The position numbers and the translations under genes are program-made. From NCBI GenBank assembly GCA_937928735.1, contig CALFVF010000035.1, forward strand, positions 1 through 43,434: DNA of 43,434 nt, in the 5' to 3' direction. The stretch is from an uncultured Verrucomicrobiales bacterium (GTDB lineage Bacteria > Verrucomicrobiota > Verrucomicrobiia > Verrucomicrobiales > Akkermansiaceae). Numbering within the stretch: position 1 is the first letter of the stretch; each line of letters begins with the position of its first letter. Of this stretch, positions 24,211-34,103 are shown piece by piece. The notes below the pieces were generated by a model. That model was not told the origin of the DNA. It ran no database searches and was given only the letters and a program-made list of their open reading frames with translations.

Positions 24211-24390
24211 ATGAAATATCTTTTCGCTCTGATTACAGCTAGCTTCGCCTTTCTGACATCATGTGGAACTCTCCCTGAAAAGCCTAAGAAAGTAGGACCT
24301 CTCAGTGAGCATAGCCAAATGCCATGGAATGTCCCACAAGCTGGCGAGGGTGAAGGCTTCTTAGGTGGTGGCTTTGGCCAGAACCGATAG
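24211..24390 (+). CDS. Small lipoprotein, 59 residues
   Basis: ATG 24211 to TAG 24388-24390. The N-terminus MKYLFALITASFAFLTSC has a lipobox (LTSC, Cys18), so the mature peptide would be about 42 residues and membrane-anchored. The rest is GTLPEKPKKVGPLSEHSQ, then MPWNVPQAGEGEGFLGGG, ending FGQNR. A Pro-Trp-Asn followed by Gly-rich residues resembles tiny lipoproteins I associate with Verrucomicrobia, recognised by pattern only. It is convergent with recD and 51 bp after trmO. Function unknown. Confidence 0.7.
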   Translation: MKYLFALITASFAFLTSCGTLPEKPKKVGPLSEHSQMPWNVPQAGEGEGFLGGGFGQNR

Positions 24391-24484
24391 TTTTCTTCAC
24401 TGATGGAATCGTTCGGTACAAGCTGCTATAGCAAAGCCGCGACCCAGAGTGAAGCTCTAGAGCAAAGCCGACCCTAGTTTACTC

Positions 24485-26206
24485 CTAAGGTTGAAAACGA
24501 TCCGCTAGCCCAGAGGGGCGTAGAATAGGTGTGTGGATCACTTCTTTAAAATGCTCCTCTTCGCACCAGATAGTCGCGCTGACCTTAGCGCGCGAGAGCC
24601 CTGTGTAGAGTAGTTCACGACTGATGAGCTGAGAGCTACGCTCCATGTCAGGTGGTAGAATGAGCAGGATATGCTCGTATTCGCTGCCCTGTGTTCGGTG
24701 AATGGTCAGAGCCCAGGCCGTATCACTACTTGGTAGGCGAGTGGGGCTGATATAGGGAGCGCGCTGCTGGGAAGCAGAAAAGTAGACCACGGGGCTGTCT
24801 GGTTTTTGAGGGTCTGGGAGGACGATACCAGTGTCACCATTAAAGACATGAATCGAGTACTGATTTGAGGTAACAATGATACTTCTCCCGATGAACCATG
24901 GATTCTCTGTCATGATGCCATGGTGGGCGAGTAGTCGATCCACGCTGTGATTGATAGCGCGCACGCCATAGGGGCCGAGGTGGGTAGGTGTGAGAATTCG
25001 GAAGCGGTCGATCTGCTCCAGCTTAGACTGCGGAGAGAGAGAGTCGTCTTTGAGAACTGGTAACCAATGCTCAAGGACAAAAGGCTCGAGAGCACGGATA
25101 AGGTTGTTATTGATATTGTTAGGGATAGGCTGTGTGAGAATTCGACCAGCTTCTTTCTCCGTGCTAGAATAGTTCGATGATGCGATGCGCCAGGCTTGCT
25201 CCGCATCACCTTGGCGGATGAAGTCACAGCATGTCTTGATGTCGCCGCTTGTACGGAATGTTTTTTGTAAACTAGTCGCACAGGGTGTGAGAAGGGACTG
25301 TTGCTTAGCTGCCTGCATGAGGTCTGCCAAGACAGAACCGACTTGGACAGAGGACAGCTGATTCTGGTCTCCGAGAAAGATCAATTTGCACCCGAGGGGG
25401 AGGGCTTCTAGCAGCTTCGCCATTAGGGGCAGGTCTACCATAGAGGTTTCATCAATGATGACGAGATTAGCGGAGATACGGTTGTCTTTATGGTGGCGAA
25501 ATTCCGTACTATTGGGGCGGTAGCCCAGAGCTCGGTGAATGGTGGAGGCTTCATGAGGGAGGCTGCTGGCGAGAATCGCGTCTTTGGGAACCTTTTCGAT
25601 GAGCTTCTGGATACCTTGGCGAATGGATTGGCTGAGTCTATCAGCGGCCTTTCCTGTGGGTGCTAGAAGCAGAGTGTGCTCGCTACTGCGAATTTGGCCG
25701 ATGACGGTGAGCAGAAAGAGGATGTTCACGACAGTTGTTGTCTTCCCCGTACCTGGGCCACCAGCAATCACACAGACATGTTTCTGTAGCGCCATTTCAG
25801 CGGCAAGTCTCTGATCTGTGGCTGATGCGTGATCAAATAAGGTGTCGAGGAGAGGGGTGATTGTAGTAGGTATTTCTGTGTCTGTGACCTCCAGGCGGTT
25901 TGTTAGCTCGCGAGCTACTGTGGTCTCATAGTCATAATAGCGTGCGAGATAGAGCTTCTGACCCTCTAGTATGAGGGGCGAGAATCCACTTGGATCAGAG
26001 ACAGCACTTCCAGAATGATTACAGTGGAGCCATTCTGCCCAGTCGATCGGGAGTGTTAGGCTGCACTCGGCAATGGGGCGAGAAAGATCAATACAAGATG
26101 CCCCTTGGCGAACGGCCTCTTCGAGAGCTGTGACAATAGCCTCGAATTCTGCTCGATCCGTGTCGTCTCTGTGAATATGGTGCTGGCTGAGGAAGTGAGC
26201 TAACAT
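24485..26206 (-). CDS. recD: RecD, helicase subunit of exonuclease V
   Basis: This is a 573-aa superfamily 1B helicase, close in length to E. coli RecD. Walker A GGPGTGKTT lies at 149-157. Motifs LVIIDETSMVDLPLM, LIFLGDQNQLSSVQVGSVL and the C-terminal WALTIHRTQGSEYEHILLIL are all present. RecD is the fast 5'-3' motor of RecBCD, which processes double-strand breaks and degrades linear DNA. It is last in a recC-recB-recD run on the minus strand (60 bp after recB). Confidence 0.97.
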   Translation of the reverse strand: MLAHFLSQHHIHRDDTDRAEFEAIVTALEEAVRQGASCIDLSRPIAECSLTLPIDWAEWLHCNHSGSAVSDPSGFSPLILEGQKLYLARYYDYETTVARELTNRLEVTDTEIPTTITPLLDTLFDHASATDQRLAAEMALQKHVCVIAGGPGTGKTTTVVNILFLLTVIGQIRSSEHTLLLAPTGKAADRLSQSIRQGIQKLIEKVPKDAILASSLPHEASTIHRALGYRPNSTEFRHHKDNRISANLVIIDETSMVDLPLMAKLLEALPLGCKLIFLGDQNQLSSVQVGSVLADLMQAAKQQSLLTPCATSLQKTFRTSGDIKTCCDFIRQGDAEQAWRIASSNYSSTEKEAGRILTQPIPNNINNNLIRALEPFVLEHWLPVLKDDSLSPQSKLEQIDRFRILTPTHLGPYGVRAINHSVDRLLAHHGIMTENPWFIGRSIIVTSNQYSIHVFNGDTGIVLPDPQKPDSPVVYFSASQQRAPYISPTRLPSSDTAWALTIHRTQGSEYEHILLILPPDMERSSQLISRELLYTGLSRAKVSATIWCEEEHFKEVIHTPILRPSGLADRFQP

Positions 26207-26266
26207 TTTAGGTGGGTTGAAATTAGAGCGTGAATTTTATAGAGAACGTTTTCTAGTATCTCACTG

Positions 26267-29200
26267 TTAAGATATGTTCTTTCGGAATTGATTCTTTAAG
26301 TTATTGAGCCTGCTGCCAGTGAGCTTGTCTGAGTAGATTCCGCTAGCTGGTTGGTCAGCACGAATACCACGGAAGAACACGTAGAAGACATGGCCTAAGT
26401 GCTTCTCTGGATCGTAGTCTTTCAGGCGCTGGTTGAGTAGGGCATCAAGAGCGAGTGCGTAGAGGTGGTATTGGAAGAAATAATGGTGGTGCGCCATGGC
26501 TTCGGCGAGGTCGCTAGTCTGGTGGCCTTTGATTTTATTGGTCTTCCAGTCTAACAAGTGATACTTACCGTCATGTTCAAAGATAAGGTCAATAATACCA
26601 TCTAAGAATCCTTCAAAGTGCTTTTGAGGAATCGTTTTAAGCCTCTCAATGTAGGTGTTAGGTAAGCAAGGTGGAGGTGACTGCTCAAGGATTCTGGCAA
26701 ACTGAGAAATAGAGAGATCCTTGGAAGTGAATAAGAAACGCGCTTCGTTGAGCCTCTGTGGGTGGGAGATATCTGCGAGTTTGAGTGATAGCTCAGGGTG
26801 GAGCTGATGATTGAGCACGGTGGGGATCCAGTCATTGACTTGTGCCACCAGAGCCTTTTGAAACTGGAGAGTCTGAGGCTGTGATAGGGCTGGACTCGGT
26901 AGATAGGGTTTGTACTTATTCAACTTAGCACTTAGGAGATCTAGATGCTTTTCTCTATTCTGGAAGTCAGCTTCTTCAAAGAACTCATGAAAGACGAGAC
27001 CGAGAGCGGCACCGGGCTGGAAATGAGACCAGAAACCCTGCTCTTGATAGGGGAGCTCTTGCTCTAAGTCTCTGGGCACTGGCGTGAGTTCATAGGGATC
27101 GTGGTCTCTGATGTCTGCTAGCTGGCGAGTGAGCCCACTGAAGGAAGTTGTTCGATGTCGGCTGCTTCTAGAATGGGCGAATGCTGGAGCACACTGGAGG
27201 GGCTGTTTAGTTAGCTTGTCTTCAGGAGCCGTGTAGGAGAGATCAAATCGAATCTGATCTGGATGAACAGAGGTGAATTGAATAGATTTGTTAGAATCGC
27301 TCTCAATGTCTGACCATGTGTCTAGGGTTGGTTTTCCGAGCATCTCATGGAAGGTGACGGTTCTCCGACTTTTTTCAGCAAGAAGGTCGACATAGAGGAC
27401 ACAGCGATGCTGAGCTCTGGTGAGTGCTACGTAGAGTAGGCGTGCAGCGTCGGCTTGCTCCTCGAGCTGGCGCTGGGCTTTTGTTTTTACTTTGTCTCTA
27501 TAGGGTGCGATGTGAGTCTTGCCGTCTTGGTGGTAAGTTAAATTATCGCTCTTTAGGGACGCATAGGTGAATGGGATAAAGACAATGGGGTATTCGAGTC
27601 CCTTGCTTGTATGGATCGTTTGTATCTGGACAGCCTCTCTATCACTGGCGATACGGAGCTGGTCTGTCTCTGCTTCGAGATCATCGATATCATTCTGTAG
27701 TGCAGACTCTAACCAGTAGGTGATGGCGACTGGTGTGAGAGAGTCCGCGCGTGCCTTTTGATCCAATAACTCAGCGAGGTGAAAGTAGTTCGTCGCTTTA
27801 CGCTCACCAGCGTGCAGCTCAAGCAGGTGCTTGCGTAGATCAAATACTCCATCGAGCTCGTAAATGGCTGAGAGCAGGCCTTTTTGCTGCCAGATATCAC
27901 GGGCTTTTGTGAACTGCTCGATCCACTCGAGGTGTGTGTCTGACTCCTCAGTCATCTGGCTGCCATAGCCCAGAGCAGGGGTGAGGAATGCGAGTTGGAT
28001 GGCGCTGAGATTCTGTGGGTCTAAGAGAGCTTGGAGTAGGATGCGGAATTCCTTGGCTTCACGAGTTTGGAAGAGATTCGTATTGGTGCGAATCGCACAT
28101 GGGATGCCGACTTGAGACAGTGCCTCAAAGACCATGTTAGCCTGGCGCGCACTGCGCACTAACACACAGATGTCACTAGCACTTATCTGTTCTATAGCGC
28201 GAGTGTGGTCAGAGTAGAGCTCACTCCAGGGGGACTGCAATAGAGTGTGAATTTGCTGCGCCAAATCATGAGTGACATCATGAGGGGCATTTCCCTCGAC
28301 ATGTCTGACCTCTACGGGTGGAGTCACAGCATCGAGAGTGTGGGCAGATCGTGCTTGCTGGAACTCGATCGCGCCTTGTGAGAAGAAGGGGTCTTCGACT
28401 TGCTGGAAGAGAAGGTTAATGCCTTCTACGAGTGGCTTAGGAGATCGGTAGTTAGTGAGGAGTTCGTAGCGCTGGTTCGCGAGTTTTCTGGCATTCAGAT
28501 AGGCGTAGACATCAGCACCGCGGAATCGGTAAATGGACTGCTTCGGGTCTCCGATGATGTGGAGTGAGCCATCAGGGTGGTGAAAGAGGCGTAAGAAAAT
28601 ATCGCACTGATAGGGAGAGGTGTCTTGGAACTCATCGATGCTAACAGCTTTGTAATTCGCGCGGCAATTGCAGCGAAGTGAATCCCCTTGTTCTGTTTGT
28701 AGAAGAGCGTAGAGGCGCTCTGTGATGTCAGAGTGGCATTGGACATGTCTCGCTAATTTGATCTGTGGGAGCCTTTGTTTCACATAGCGCTCTATCTCGC
28801 CAAGCTGCATGCATTCTTTCCATGACTCTGGTATGGTGAGAAGCGGATCAATGACTCGGAAGAGAGGGGATAGAGGATGGTTCTCAAGGGCGAAGTGCTG
28901 GTTTTTTTTGAGCAGAGAGGGATCAGAGAGGTGCTGGGTGCTCAGTGATTGGAGTAGCTCAATCTGGAGATGAATGACAGCGGGGTTCTCAATGATTTTT
29001 GTGAGATAGGAGAGGATTTTTTTCTTTGAGACATTAAATGGACGTTTTTGCTTAGAAAAACAAGAGGGAGGATTTGTTAGAAAGTTAAATAGAGCTGATT
29101 GCTGCTCTAGTAGTGTAGTTGTGAATCGTGTCCAAGCTGCTTGATAGTCATCTTCACTAGCACAGTAGGCAGGATCTAACTCTGCGTTTGGGGTTTGAAA

Positions 29201-29770
29201 TCTCCTTTGGAGAAAGGAGTTCGCCTGTTGGAAGGAGAGAGAGAAGCTAGCGTATTGCTCTGCTGACATGGGGTAGACGTACTGGCGCCAGTAGTCCTTG
29301 AGTGCATCCTCAATAAATGATTCACTATTGAGCTCTATGGGTACACTAGAGAGGGCTCGAATATCGAGGGCATGTTCGCGAGTGAGTTTATGAAAAAAGC
29401 TATCAATAGTATAGATGGCGGCCTTGTCAAAAGCACATAAGGCGCGGCGTAGGCGGCTCTGGCTACGTTCAATAGACTCCGGGCTTCTCGAGAGCCATTC
29501 CGTAGTGAGGTCTAACTTTTCCGAATATTTCTCTGGATGGCGAAGTTCATTGTAGAGCTGGCGTAGCAGATTCTGGAGGCGCTGGTGAATCTCTGCCGTT
29601 GCCGCCTTAGTGAATGTGACGATGAGAATCTGGTTTATTTGGATGTCTTGCTCGACAATCTGCCGAGCCACCAGACGTACCAGTGAATAGGTCTTACCTG
29701 TGCCAGCTCCAGCTTCGAGCAAGGTGAGGCCTGGATCTATGGGTGTGTGAATAGGGTCAAAGGAAGCCAT
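26267..29770 (-). CDS. recB: RecB, helicase-nuclease subunit of exonuclease V
   Basis: This is a 1167-aa UvrD-type 3'-5' helicase with a C-terminal nuclease. Walker A is EAGAGTGKT at 19-27, with TFTKAATAEIHQRL as motif Ia. SIDEFQDTSPYQCDIFLRLF and GDPKQSIYRFRGADVYAY are motifs II and III, and RLLYVALTRAQHRCVLY is motif VI. The nuclease motif GIIDLIFEHDGKYHLLDWKT, with Asp1074 and Lys1076, is intact. It starts 12 bp after recC, so the genes are coupled. Length is close to E. coli RecB (1180). Confidence 0.97.
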   Translation of the reverse strand: MASFDPIHTPIDPGLTLLEAGAGTGKTYSLVRLVARQIVEQDIQINQILIVTFTKAATAEIHQRLQNLLRQLYNELRHPEKYSEKLDLTTEWLSRSPESIERSQSRLRRALCAFDKAAIYTIDSFFHKLTREHALDIRALSSVPIELNSESFIEDALKDYWRQYVYPMSAEQYASFSLSFQQANSFLQRRFQTPNAELDPAYCASEDDYQAAWTRFTTTLLEQQSALFNFLTNPPSCFSKQKRPFNVSKKKILSYLTKIIENPAVIHLQIELLQSLSTQHLSDPSLLKKNQHFALENHPLSPLFRVIDPLLTIPESWKECMQLGEIERYVKQRLPQIKLARHVQCHSDITERLYALLQTEQGDSLRCNCRANYKAVSIDEFQDTSPYQCDIFLRLFHHPDGSLHIIGDPKQSIYRFRGADVYAYLNARKLANQRYELLTNYRSPKPLVEGINLLFQQVEDPFFSQGAIEFQQARSAHTLDAVTPPVEVRHVEGNAPHDVTHDLAQQIHTLLQSPWSELYSDHTRAIEQISASDICVLVRSARQANMVFEALSQVGIPCAIRTNTNLFQTREAKEFRILLQALLDPQNLSAIQLAFLTPALGYGSQMTEESDTHLEWIEQFTKARDIWQQKGLLSAIYELDGVFDLRKHLLELHAGERKATNYFHLAELLDQKARADSLTPVAITYWLESALQNDIDDLEAETDQLRIASDREAVQIQTIHTSKGLEYPIVFIPFTYASLKSDNLTYHQDGKTHIAPYRDKVKTKAQRQLEEQADAARLLYVALTRAQHRCVLYVDLLAEKSRRTVTFHEMLGKPTLDTWSDIESDSNKSIQFTSVHPDQIRFDLSYTAPEDKLTKQPLQCAPAFAHSRSSRHRTTSFSGLTRQLADIRDHDPYELTPVPRDLEQELPYQEQGFWSHFQPGAALGLVFHEFFEEADFQNREKHLDLLSAKLNKYKPYLPSPALSQPQTLQFQKALVAQVNDWIPTVLNHQLHPELSLKLADISHPQRLNEARFLFTSKDLSISQFARILEQSPPPCLPNTYIERLKTIPQKHFEGFLDGIIDLIFEHDGKYHLLDWKTNKIKGHQTSDLAEAMAHHHYFFQYHLYALALDALLNQRLKDYDPEKHLGHVFYVFFRGIRADQPASGIYSDKLTGSRLNNLKNQFRKNIS

Positions 29771-29782
29771 AGAGAAGTACGT

Positions 29783-32700
29783 CTAAGTGGACTGGAGGTG
29801 TTCGAGGTGGAGTAAAATAGGGTGCCAAATCATCTGGCTGACACGGATGAATTCCTCATTGATCGGGTTCTGGCTATTGTGCAGAAGAAGATGATCAAGT
29901 TGAGAACCTTCCCCTTGAATGGTGGTGTTCTGCTGCTGAATGAATTGGTCTTTCCAGCCATCTTTGAGAGCTGTTTGAATAATATGATTTTGAGATTTTT
30001 CTGAATGCTCTTCCGTATTGGAGAATGTTTGTTTCGCATAGCTAAATGAGGTCTTTGGGAAGAAGGGGACAGGTTTCTGGTGGATAGTGAGAGCGAGTGC
30101 GGTTAGTTCTTCGAGATATGTTTTTGTTTGTTTCCCAGGGCTCTCGATGATTTGAATATCAATTTCCTTGGTTTTGCTATTGGACTTACTTTTGACACCA
30201 TAGAGCTGCGCTGATGCTGGCTGCTTTGTGCTGTATTCGAGCAGTAGCATGGAAATCCAGGCTCGCAGATAGTGAGCGGGCTTTAGGCTGCTAGAACTCG
30301 TCACTTGGACAATATGAGGCTGATCGACTTGGACGTCTATGGTGCCTTCGATTTTTAGTTGATTGATAGAGAGACTAAGTTGTCTAGTCTGAGTGTTAGG
30401 TAGAGAGTCTCTGATGGTTTCTAAGCTGTCTGTGATTGCTTGGAGGGCAGAATGGCCTAGCTCGCTCGGGGGTAGTTGGGAGAGGCTTTGTTTCGCCAAG
30501 CACTGCTGTAGAGAGAAGTCACCGTTCTCGATGATTTGCTGTTTTATATGGTACGCACCTAGAGGATCGAGTTCGATCGCTTCATCCACTTGGGTGACTT
30601 TGTCTAACCATCGATTACTGGTATCATAGTTGTGTCTCAGAAAGCAGGTGGAGCTCTGCGTGAAACATTGGATGAGCTGCTGGATGCTAAGCTCTGAGGG
30701 AGAGGACTTGGTGTGCCGCTGCGTTAACTTGGGCTCATCGGGGAGTTTTTCGCCAATCAGAGCTTTTGAAGCATGGAGCAAATGCTTATCGTAGCTGAGC
30801 TTGGCGACTGACTGGGGTGTTGTATGAGTGGCGCGGAAATAATCGGGCGCGTAGGCTTGGATGTTTTCGTGAAAAATAGATTCTTGCAGAGAGGGATAAG
30901 CGTCGAGGAGGGTTTGTAAGACTGTGGAAGGTGGGAGAGCTGTATTATCTCTGATGGAAATGCCCGTGTAGGAGAGATAGAGTGTTTCTCTCGCAGAGAG
31001 GATAGCTTCTAGGAAGAGGTAATGTTCATCTTCTCGGCTGGAGCGGTCACCGACTCGAGGGTAGATCTGAGTGAGGTCAAAGGGGAGTGCGTGCTGCTTA
31101 CGAGGGTAGTTATTCGCGCTCAGGCCTAAGATTGCTAGGTGTGTGATGGGGATCGCACGCATAGGACTCATTTCACAAAAGGTGATAGAGCCACTAAGAA
31201 AGCCAGATGGGGGGGAGAGCTTGTGCAGTAGAGATGAGAGATGATCGTGAAAGACTGCGGCGTGGAATGGCTCTGTTAAGTCCAGGGACTCCGTGGAGCG
31301 CACCAATGCATCGAGGGCGACTCGTAGTGGCCTCATTGTTGTTTCTGCCTCAGGTCTTGAGCTAAAGCGTGAGTCAATGAGGGACTGACTCCACTGGATC
31401 CACTCGTGGAGAGTTCTCTCCTCGAGCAGTTCTTTGCGTGTTTGTTTCACCCATGTGATGAACTGAGAGAATGATTCTAGCAGACTCAGAGAATCGCCCT
31501 CGACTTGGGCATAGGGTAGAATGTCTTTCCAGAGAAGTTGCGCGGCAGGATCAGCATGGTCATTGCCTGCCATAGTGACACCTAACAAGAGGGACTCTAA
31601 GCCACTCTCCCATGACCAGTGAGCAGGGGTCTTTGAGTCGGTGAGCTCATGAACATGCTCACGATCAATCCCCCAGCGGATACCTGTCTGCTCGATCCAG
31701 TGACGAACCAAGGTGAGCTGACTCGCCTCGATATGGAATGACTCTGCAATGAGCTCGATACCGAGTAGATTGAGACCATCTTTACTGGTGAAGCGGCTTT
31801 TTGGTAATTGGAAAAGTTCTAAGAAAGCTTGGATAGAAGGCTCTCTGGAAGGGGTGGTGCGATCACTGATTCGGTAGGGCAAATAATGCGGATCATCGGG
31901 CGATAGAGTACCAAATGTCGCCTCTATCGCTGCGACATAGTCCTCGATATTGGGGCAGAGAATGAGAAATTCACTCGTATCTGTCGTCGGTGAGTCAGCG
32001 ATAGTGGAGAGTAGATGCTGGCGAAGGACTTCGACTTCTCTCAGAGGGCTGTGGCAAGAGTGGATCTGTACACTTGTATCAACAGTGAGCTGAGGAGTGT
32101 GGATATTGTTATAAATATCACTCTGGATATGGTGAAGGGAGGTTTCGACCTTGTTAGGTATCGGTGGCTGAGGAGTGAAGTCGATTTCCTGCCAGTCATA
32201 GTTAGACTGTGTGCCAGTGTAGAGAGTGCTTATGAACTCGCGGCCTAATCGGCCAAAGGTCGCCAAGAGAGGGTTATTCATATTCACCTGATCGAGCTCA
32301 GACATAGCGTGAGTCTCCATCCACTGCTTTTGGTTAGGAGCATCTTCCCAGTAGCCCTCAACAGGGTTCATCCAGTAGAGGTGAACGGGTATGTAGTGAC
32401 TAATAATATGTAAAAAATCAATATAGCAGGGAGGGAGGTTGGAAATGCCAAAAACATGCAAGTTCGCAGGGAGCTTGGACAAATCTGGAGTGAGAGCATC
32501 AATGCCTCTCGACTGGAGACGGTGAATGATGCTCCCCCAGTGATCGAGTGTGGGTGAGAGTTTCTGAATCTCTAACCAGAGTGTTTTCTGCCATATTTCA
32601 TGGGAGTTATCCGTGACGGTTTGGCCTTCTGACCACGCTATGAGCCAGTGGGAGCGGTAGGTCTGATAGCGATCATACATTGCCGCGAGCGACTCTGAGA

Positions 32701-33097
32701 GTTCAAGGCGCTTACGCTGGGAGCGCTCAATGGAGTCATCCTCTAGGTAGCTCTTGATCTGCTTAAACCCAGGTTGTTTGAGTAACTTTGGTAGTAGAGA
32801 ATAGATCATCCAGCTCAGCTGACTCTGGCTGGGTAATTGAGATGAATTTTGAGACGTGAAAAGTGGCAGAGATTCTGCTAAAAAACTCCCCGGGAGAGGA
32901 AAGTTCACCTGCATGCATAAGCCGTGCTGCTGAGTGATTTGCTGGCGTAGCCATGTCGCCATTCCTCGACTCTGCACGAGTACACTAGATTGATAGAATG
33001 GCTGCCCATCGCCCTCTGAGTGGAGAGACTTGATGAGGAGCTCAGCGAGCGCTTCCTGTCGTGGGTAATGGTGCAGGTAGAGGTAGGAATCTCGCAT
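29783..33097 (-). CDS. recC: RecC, Chi-recognition subunit of exonuclease V
   Basis: This is an 1104-aa protein matching RecC in length and landmarks: LYLHHYPRQEALAELLIK at the start, SSVLVQSRGMATWLRQQIT, VHLYWMNPVEGYWED, ILCPNIEDYVAAIEATFGTL, and ILGLSANNYPRKQHALPFDL. RecC is an inactivated helicase-nuclease that scans for Chi and feeds strands to RecB and RecD. Chi sequence in this organism is unknown. It is 61 bp downstream of the HTH-MBL gene and first of recCBD. Confidence 0.95.
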   Translation of the reverse strand: MRDSYLYLHHYPRQEALAELLIKSLHSEGDGQPFYQSSVLVQSRGMATWLRQQITQQHGLCMQVNFPLPGSFLAESLPLFTSQNSSQLPSQSQLSWMIYSLLPKLLKQPGFKQIKSYLEDDSIERSQRKRLELSESLAAMYDRYQTYRSHWLIAWSEGQTVTDNSHEIWQKTLWLEIQKLSPTLDHWGSIIHRLQSRGIDALTPDLSKLPANLHVFGISNLPPCYIDFLHIISHYIPVHLYWMNPVEGYWEDAPNQKQWMETHAMSELDQVNMNNPLLATFGRLGREFISTLYTGTQSNYDWQEIDFTPQPPIPNKVETSLHHIQSDIYNNIHTPQLTVDTSVQIHSCHSPLREVEVLRQHLLSTIADSPTTDTSEFLILCPNIEDYVAAIEATFGTLSPDDPHYLPYRISDRTTPSREPSIQAFLELFQLPKSRFTSKDGLNLLGIELIAESFHIEASQLTLVRHWIEQTGIRWGIDREHVHELTDSKTPAHWSWESGLESLLLGVTMAGNDHADPAAQLLWKDILPYAQVEGDSLSLLESFSQFITWVKQTRKELLEERTLHEWIQWSQSLIDSRFSSRPEAETTMRPLRVALDALVRSTESLDLTEPFHAAVFHDHLSSLLHKLSPPSGFLSGSITFCEMSPMRAIPITHLAILGLSANNYPRKQHALPFDLTQIYPRVGDRSSREDEHYLFLEAILSARETLYLSYTGISIRDNTALPPSTVLQTLLDAYPSLQESIFHENIQAYAPDYFRATHTTPQSVAKLSYDKHLLHASKALIGEKLPDEPKLTQRHTKSSPSELSIQQLIQCFTQSSTCFLRHNYDTSNRWLDKVTQVDEAIELDPLGAYHIKQQIIENGDFSLQQCLAKQSLSQLPPSELGHSALQAITDSLETIRDSLPNTQTRQLSLSINQLKIEGTIDVQVDQPHIVQVTSSSSLKPAHYLRAWISMLLLEYSTKQPASAQLYGVKSKSNSKTKEIDIQIIESPGKQTKTYLEELTALALTIHQKPVPFFPKTSFSYAKQTFSNTEEHSEKSQNHIIQTALKDGWKDQFIQQQNTTIQGEGSQLDHLLLHNSQNPINEEFIRVSQMIWHPILLHLEHLQST

Positions 33098-33158
33098 GAA
33101 GAGACTCTAAGTGGGAGAAAAGCCGAGGTGAATGATTTTTTGAGATTTCTAGAGAACT

Positions 33159-33902
33159 CTAAAAAAATGGGTTATTCTCTCGCTCTTGCTCTACCGTGGT
33201 CAAAGGGCCGTGGCCGGGGCAGAGGACAGTCTCTGGCGGGAGAGTCAGGAGGTTCCTCTGAATGGCTAGTTTCGCCTCAAGAAAGCTCTCAGGAGTCTGG
33301 CACCTTCCCATAGATCCCGCGAAGAGACTATCACCAACAACACAGAGCGGAAGAGAGAGCCCCTCAATGCAATAGGCTGTGGCAGGATAGGCGTGACCGG
33401 GGACAGCGAGAGGAGTGATCGTTATATCTTCAATAGCAAGAGGCCGCTCTAACTCGCCGGGTCGGTAGCAATGTTGAGAACGGATAGCATCAATACAGCT
33501 GATATGATCAGGATGATTATGCGTGATGAAGAGCTGGCGCGGCTTATCCTGAGTCGCCCCGACAAGCTCACGAGCCTCAGTACCCGTGTCAAAGATCAGC
33601 CAACTTTCTGCCGTCTCGACAGCGTAACTGTTCACCCCCAGTTCACCAAAAGGACTAGTGAACACTCGCAGTCTCTCGGGGCACTGGGAGGTGGGGCTGT
33701 ACTGCGGGAGCTGGATCCATTTTTGCGGGTCTAAGCCGAGATGAGGCGCGAGATTACACATCGCATCGGTATCGAACTCACCGCTCAGCAGACTGTGAAT
33801 CTTTGACTCAGAGATGCCGCTGAGCTCTGAGAGTCTCTCCGTCGTGAAATGAGAGCCTAAGATAGCTTTAGACAGAACGTCTTCAAAATGATCTTCTAAC
33901 AT
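33159..33902 (-). CDS. HTH domain fused to MBL-fold hydrolase
   Basis: This is a 247-aa protein of two parts. Residues 1-65 look like an XRE-type helix-turn-helix (TTERLSELSGISESKIHSLL, then DTDAMCNLAPHLGLDPQKWI). Residues 78-247 are a metallo-beta-lactamase fold: THNHPDH with His128, His130, Asp132 and His133, then His170 in VPGHAYPATAYC, Asp191 in VGDSLFAGSMGR and His231 in CPGHGPLTTVEQE. It resembles glyoxalase II-type hydrolases. The substrate is unknown and could be a thioester; the DNA-binding part may sense it or target it. It precedes recC by 61 bp on the same strand. Confidence 0.85.
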   Translation of the reverse strand: MLEDHFEDVLSKAILGSHFTTERLSELSGISESKIHSLLSGEFDTDAMCNLAPHLGLDPQKWIQLPQYSPTSQCPERLRVFTSPFGELGVNSYAVETAESWLIFDTGTEARELVGATQDKPRQLFITHNHPDHISCIDAIRSQHCYRPGELERPLAIEDITITPLAVPGHAYPATAYCIEGLSLPLCVVGDSLFAGSMGRCQTPESFLEAKLAIQRNLLTLPPETVLCPGHGPLTTVEQERENNPFF

Positions 33903-34030
33903 GAACTATAAAGTAATTGGTAAGTCAGCGTATTTCTGGAAACAGGGAGAACCGGAACTTCATAAAAATAGTGTATATGAAATTCTATTCACTCAACAAG
34001 ATGTGATTATTTTTAACATTTTTGGTGTAT

Positions 34031-34072
34031 AAAAAAACCACCGAGCCAGCTGCGTGCAGTGAACTCGGTGGT
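34031..34072 (-). terminator. Rho-independent terminator of glyS
   Basis: ACCACCGAG (34037-34045) pairs perfectly with CTCGGTGGT (34064-34072) around an 18-nt loop, and the minus strand then runs into seven T residues (complement of 34031-34037). It is 31 bp past the glycyl-tRNA synthetase stop. Confidence 0.92.
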
Positions 34073-34103
34073 GTGAAAGTTTTGGACGTATGCGTGGTCA
34101 GGT

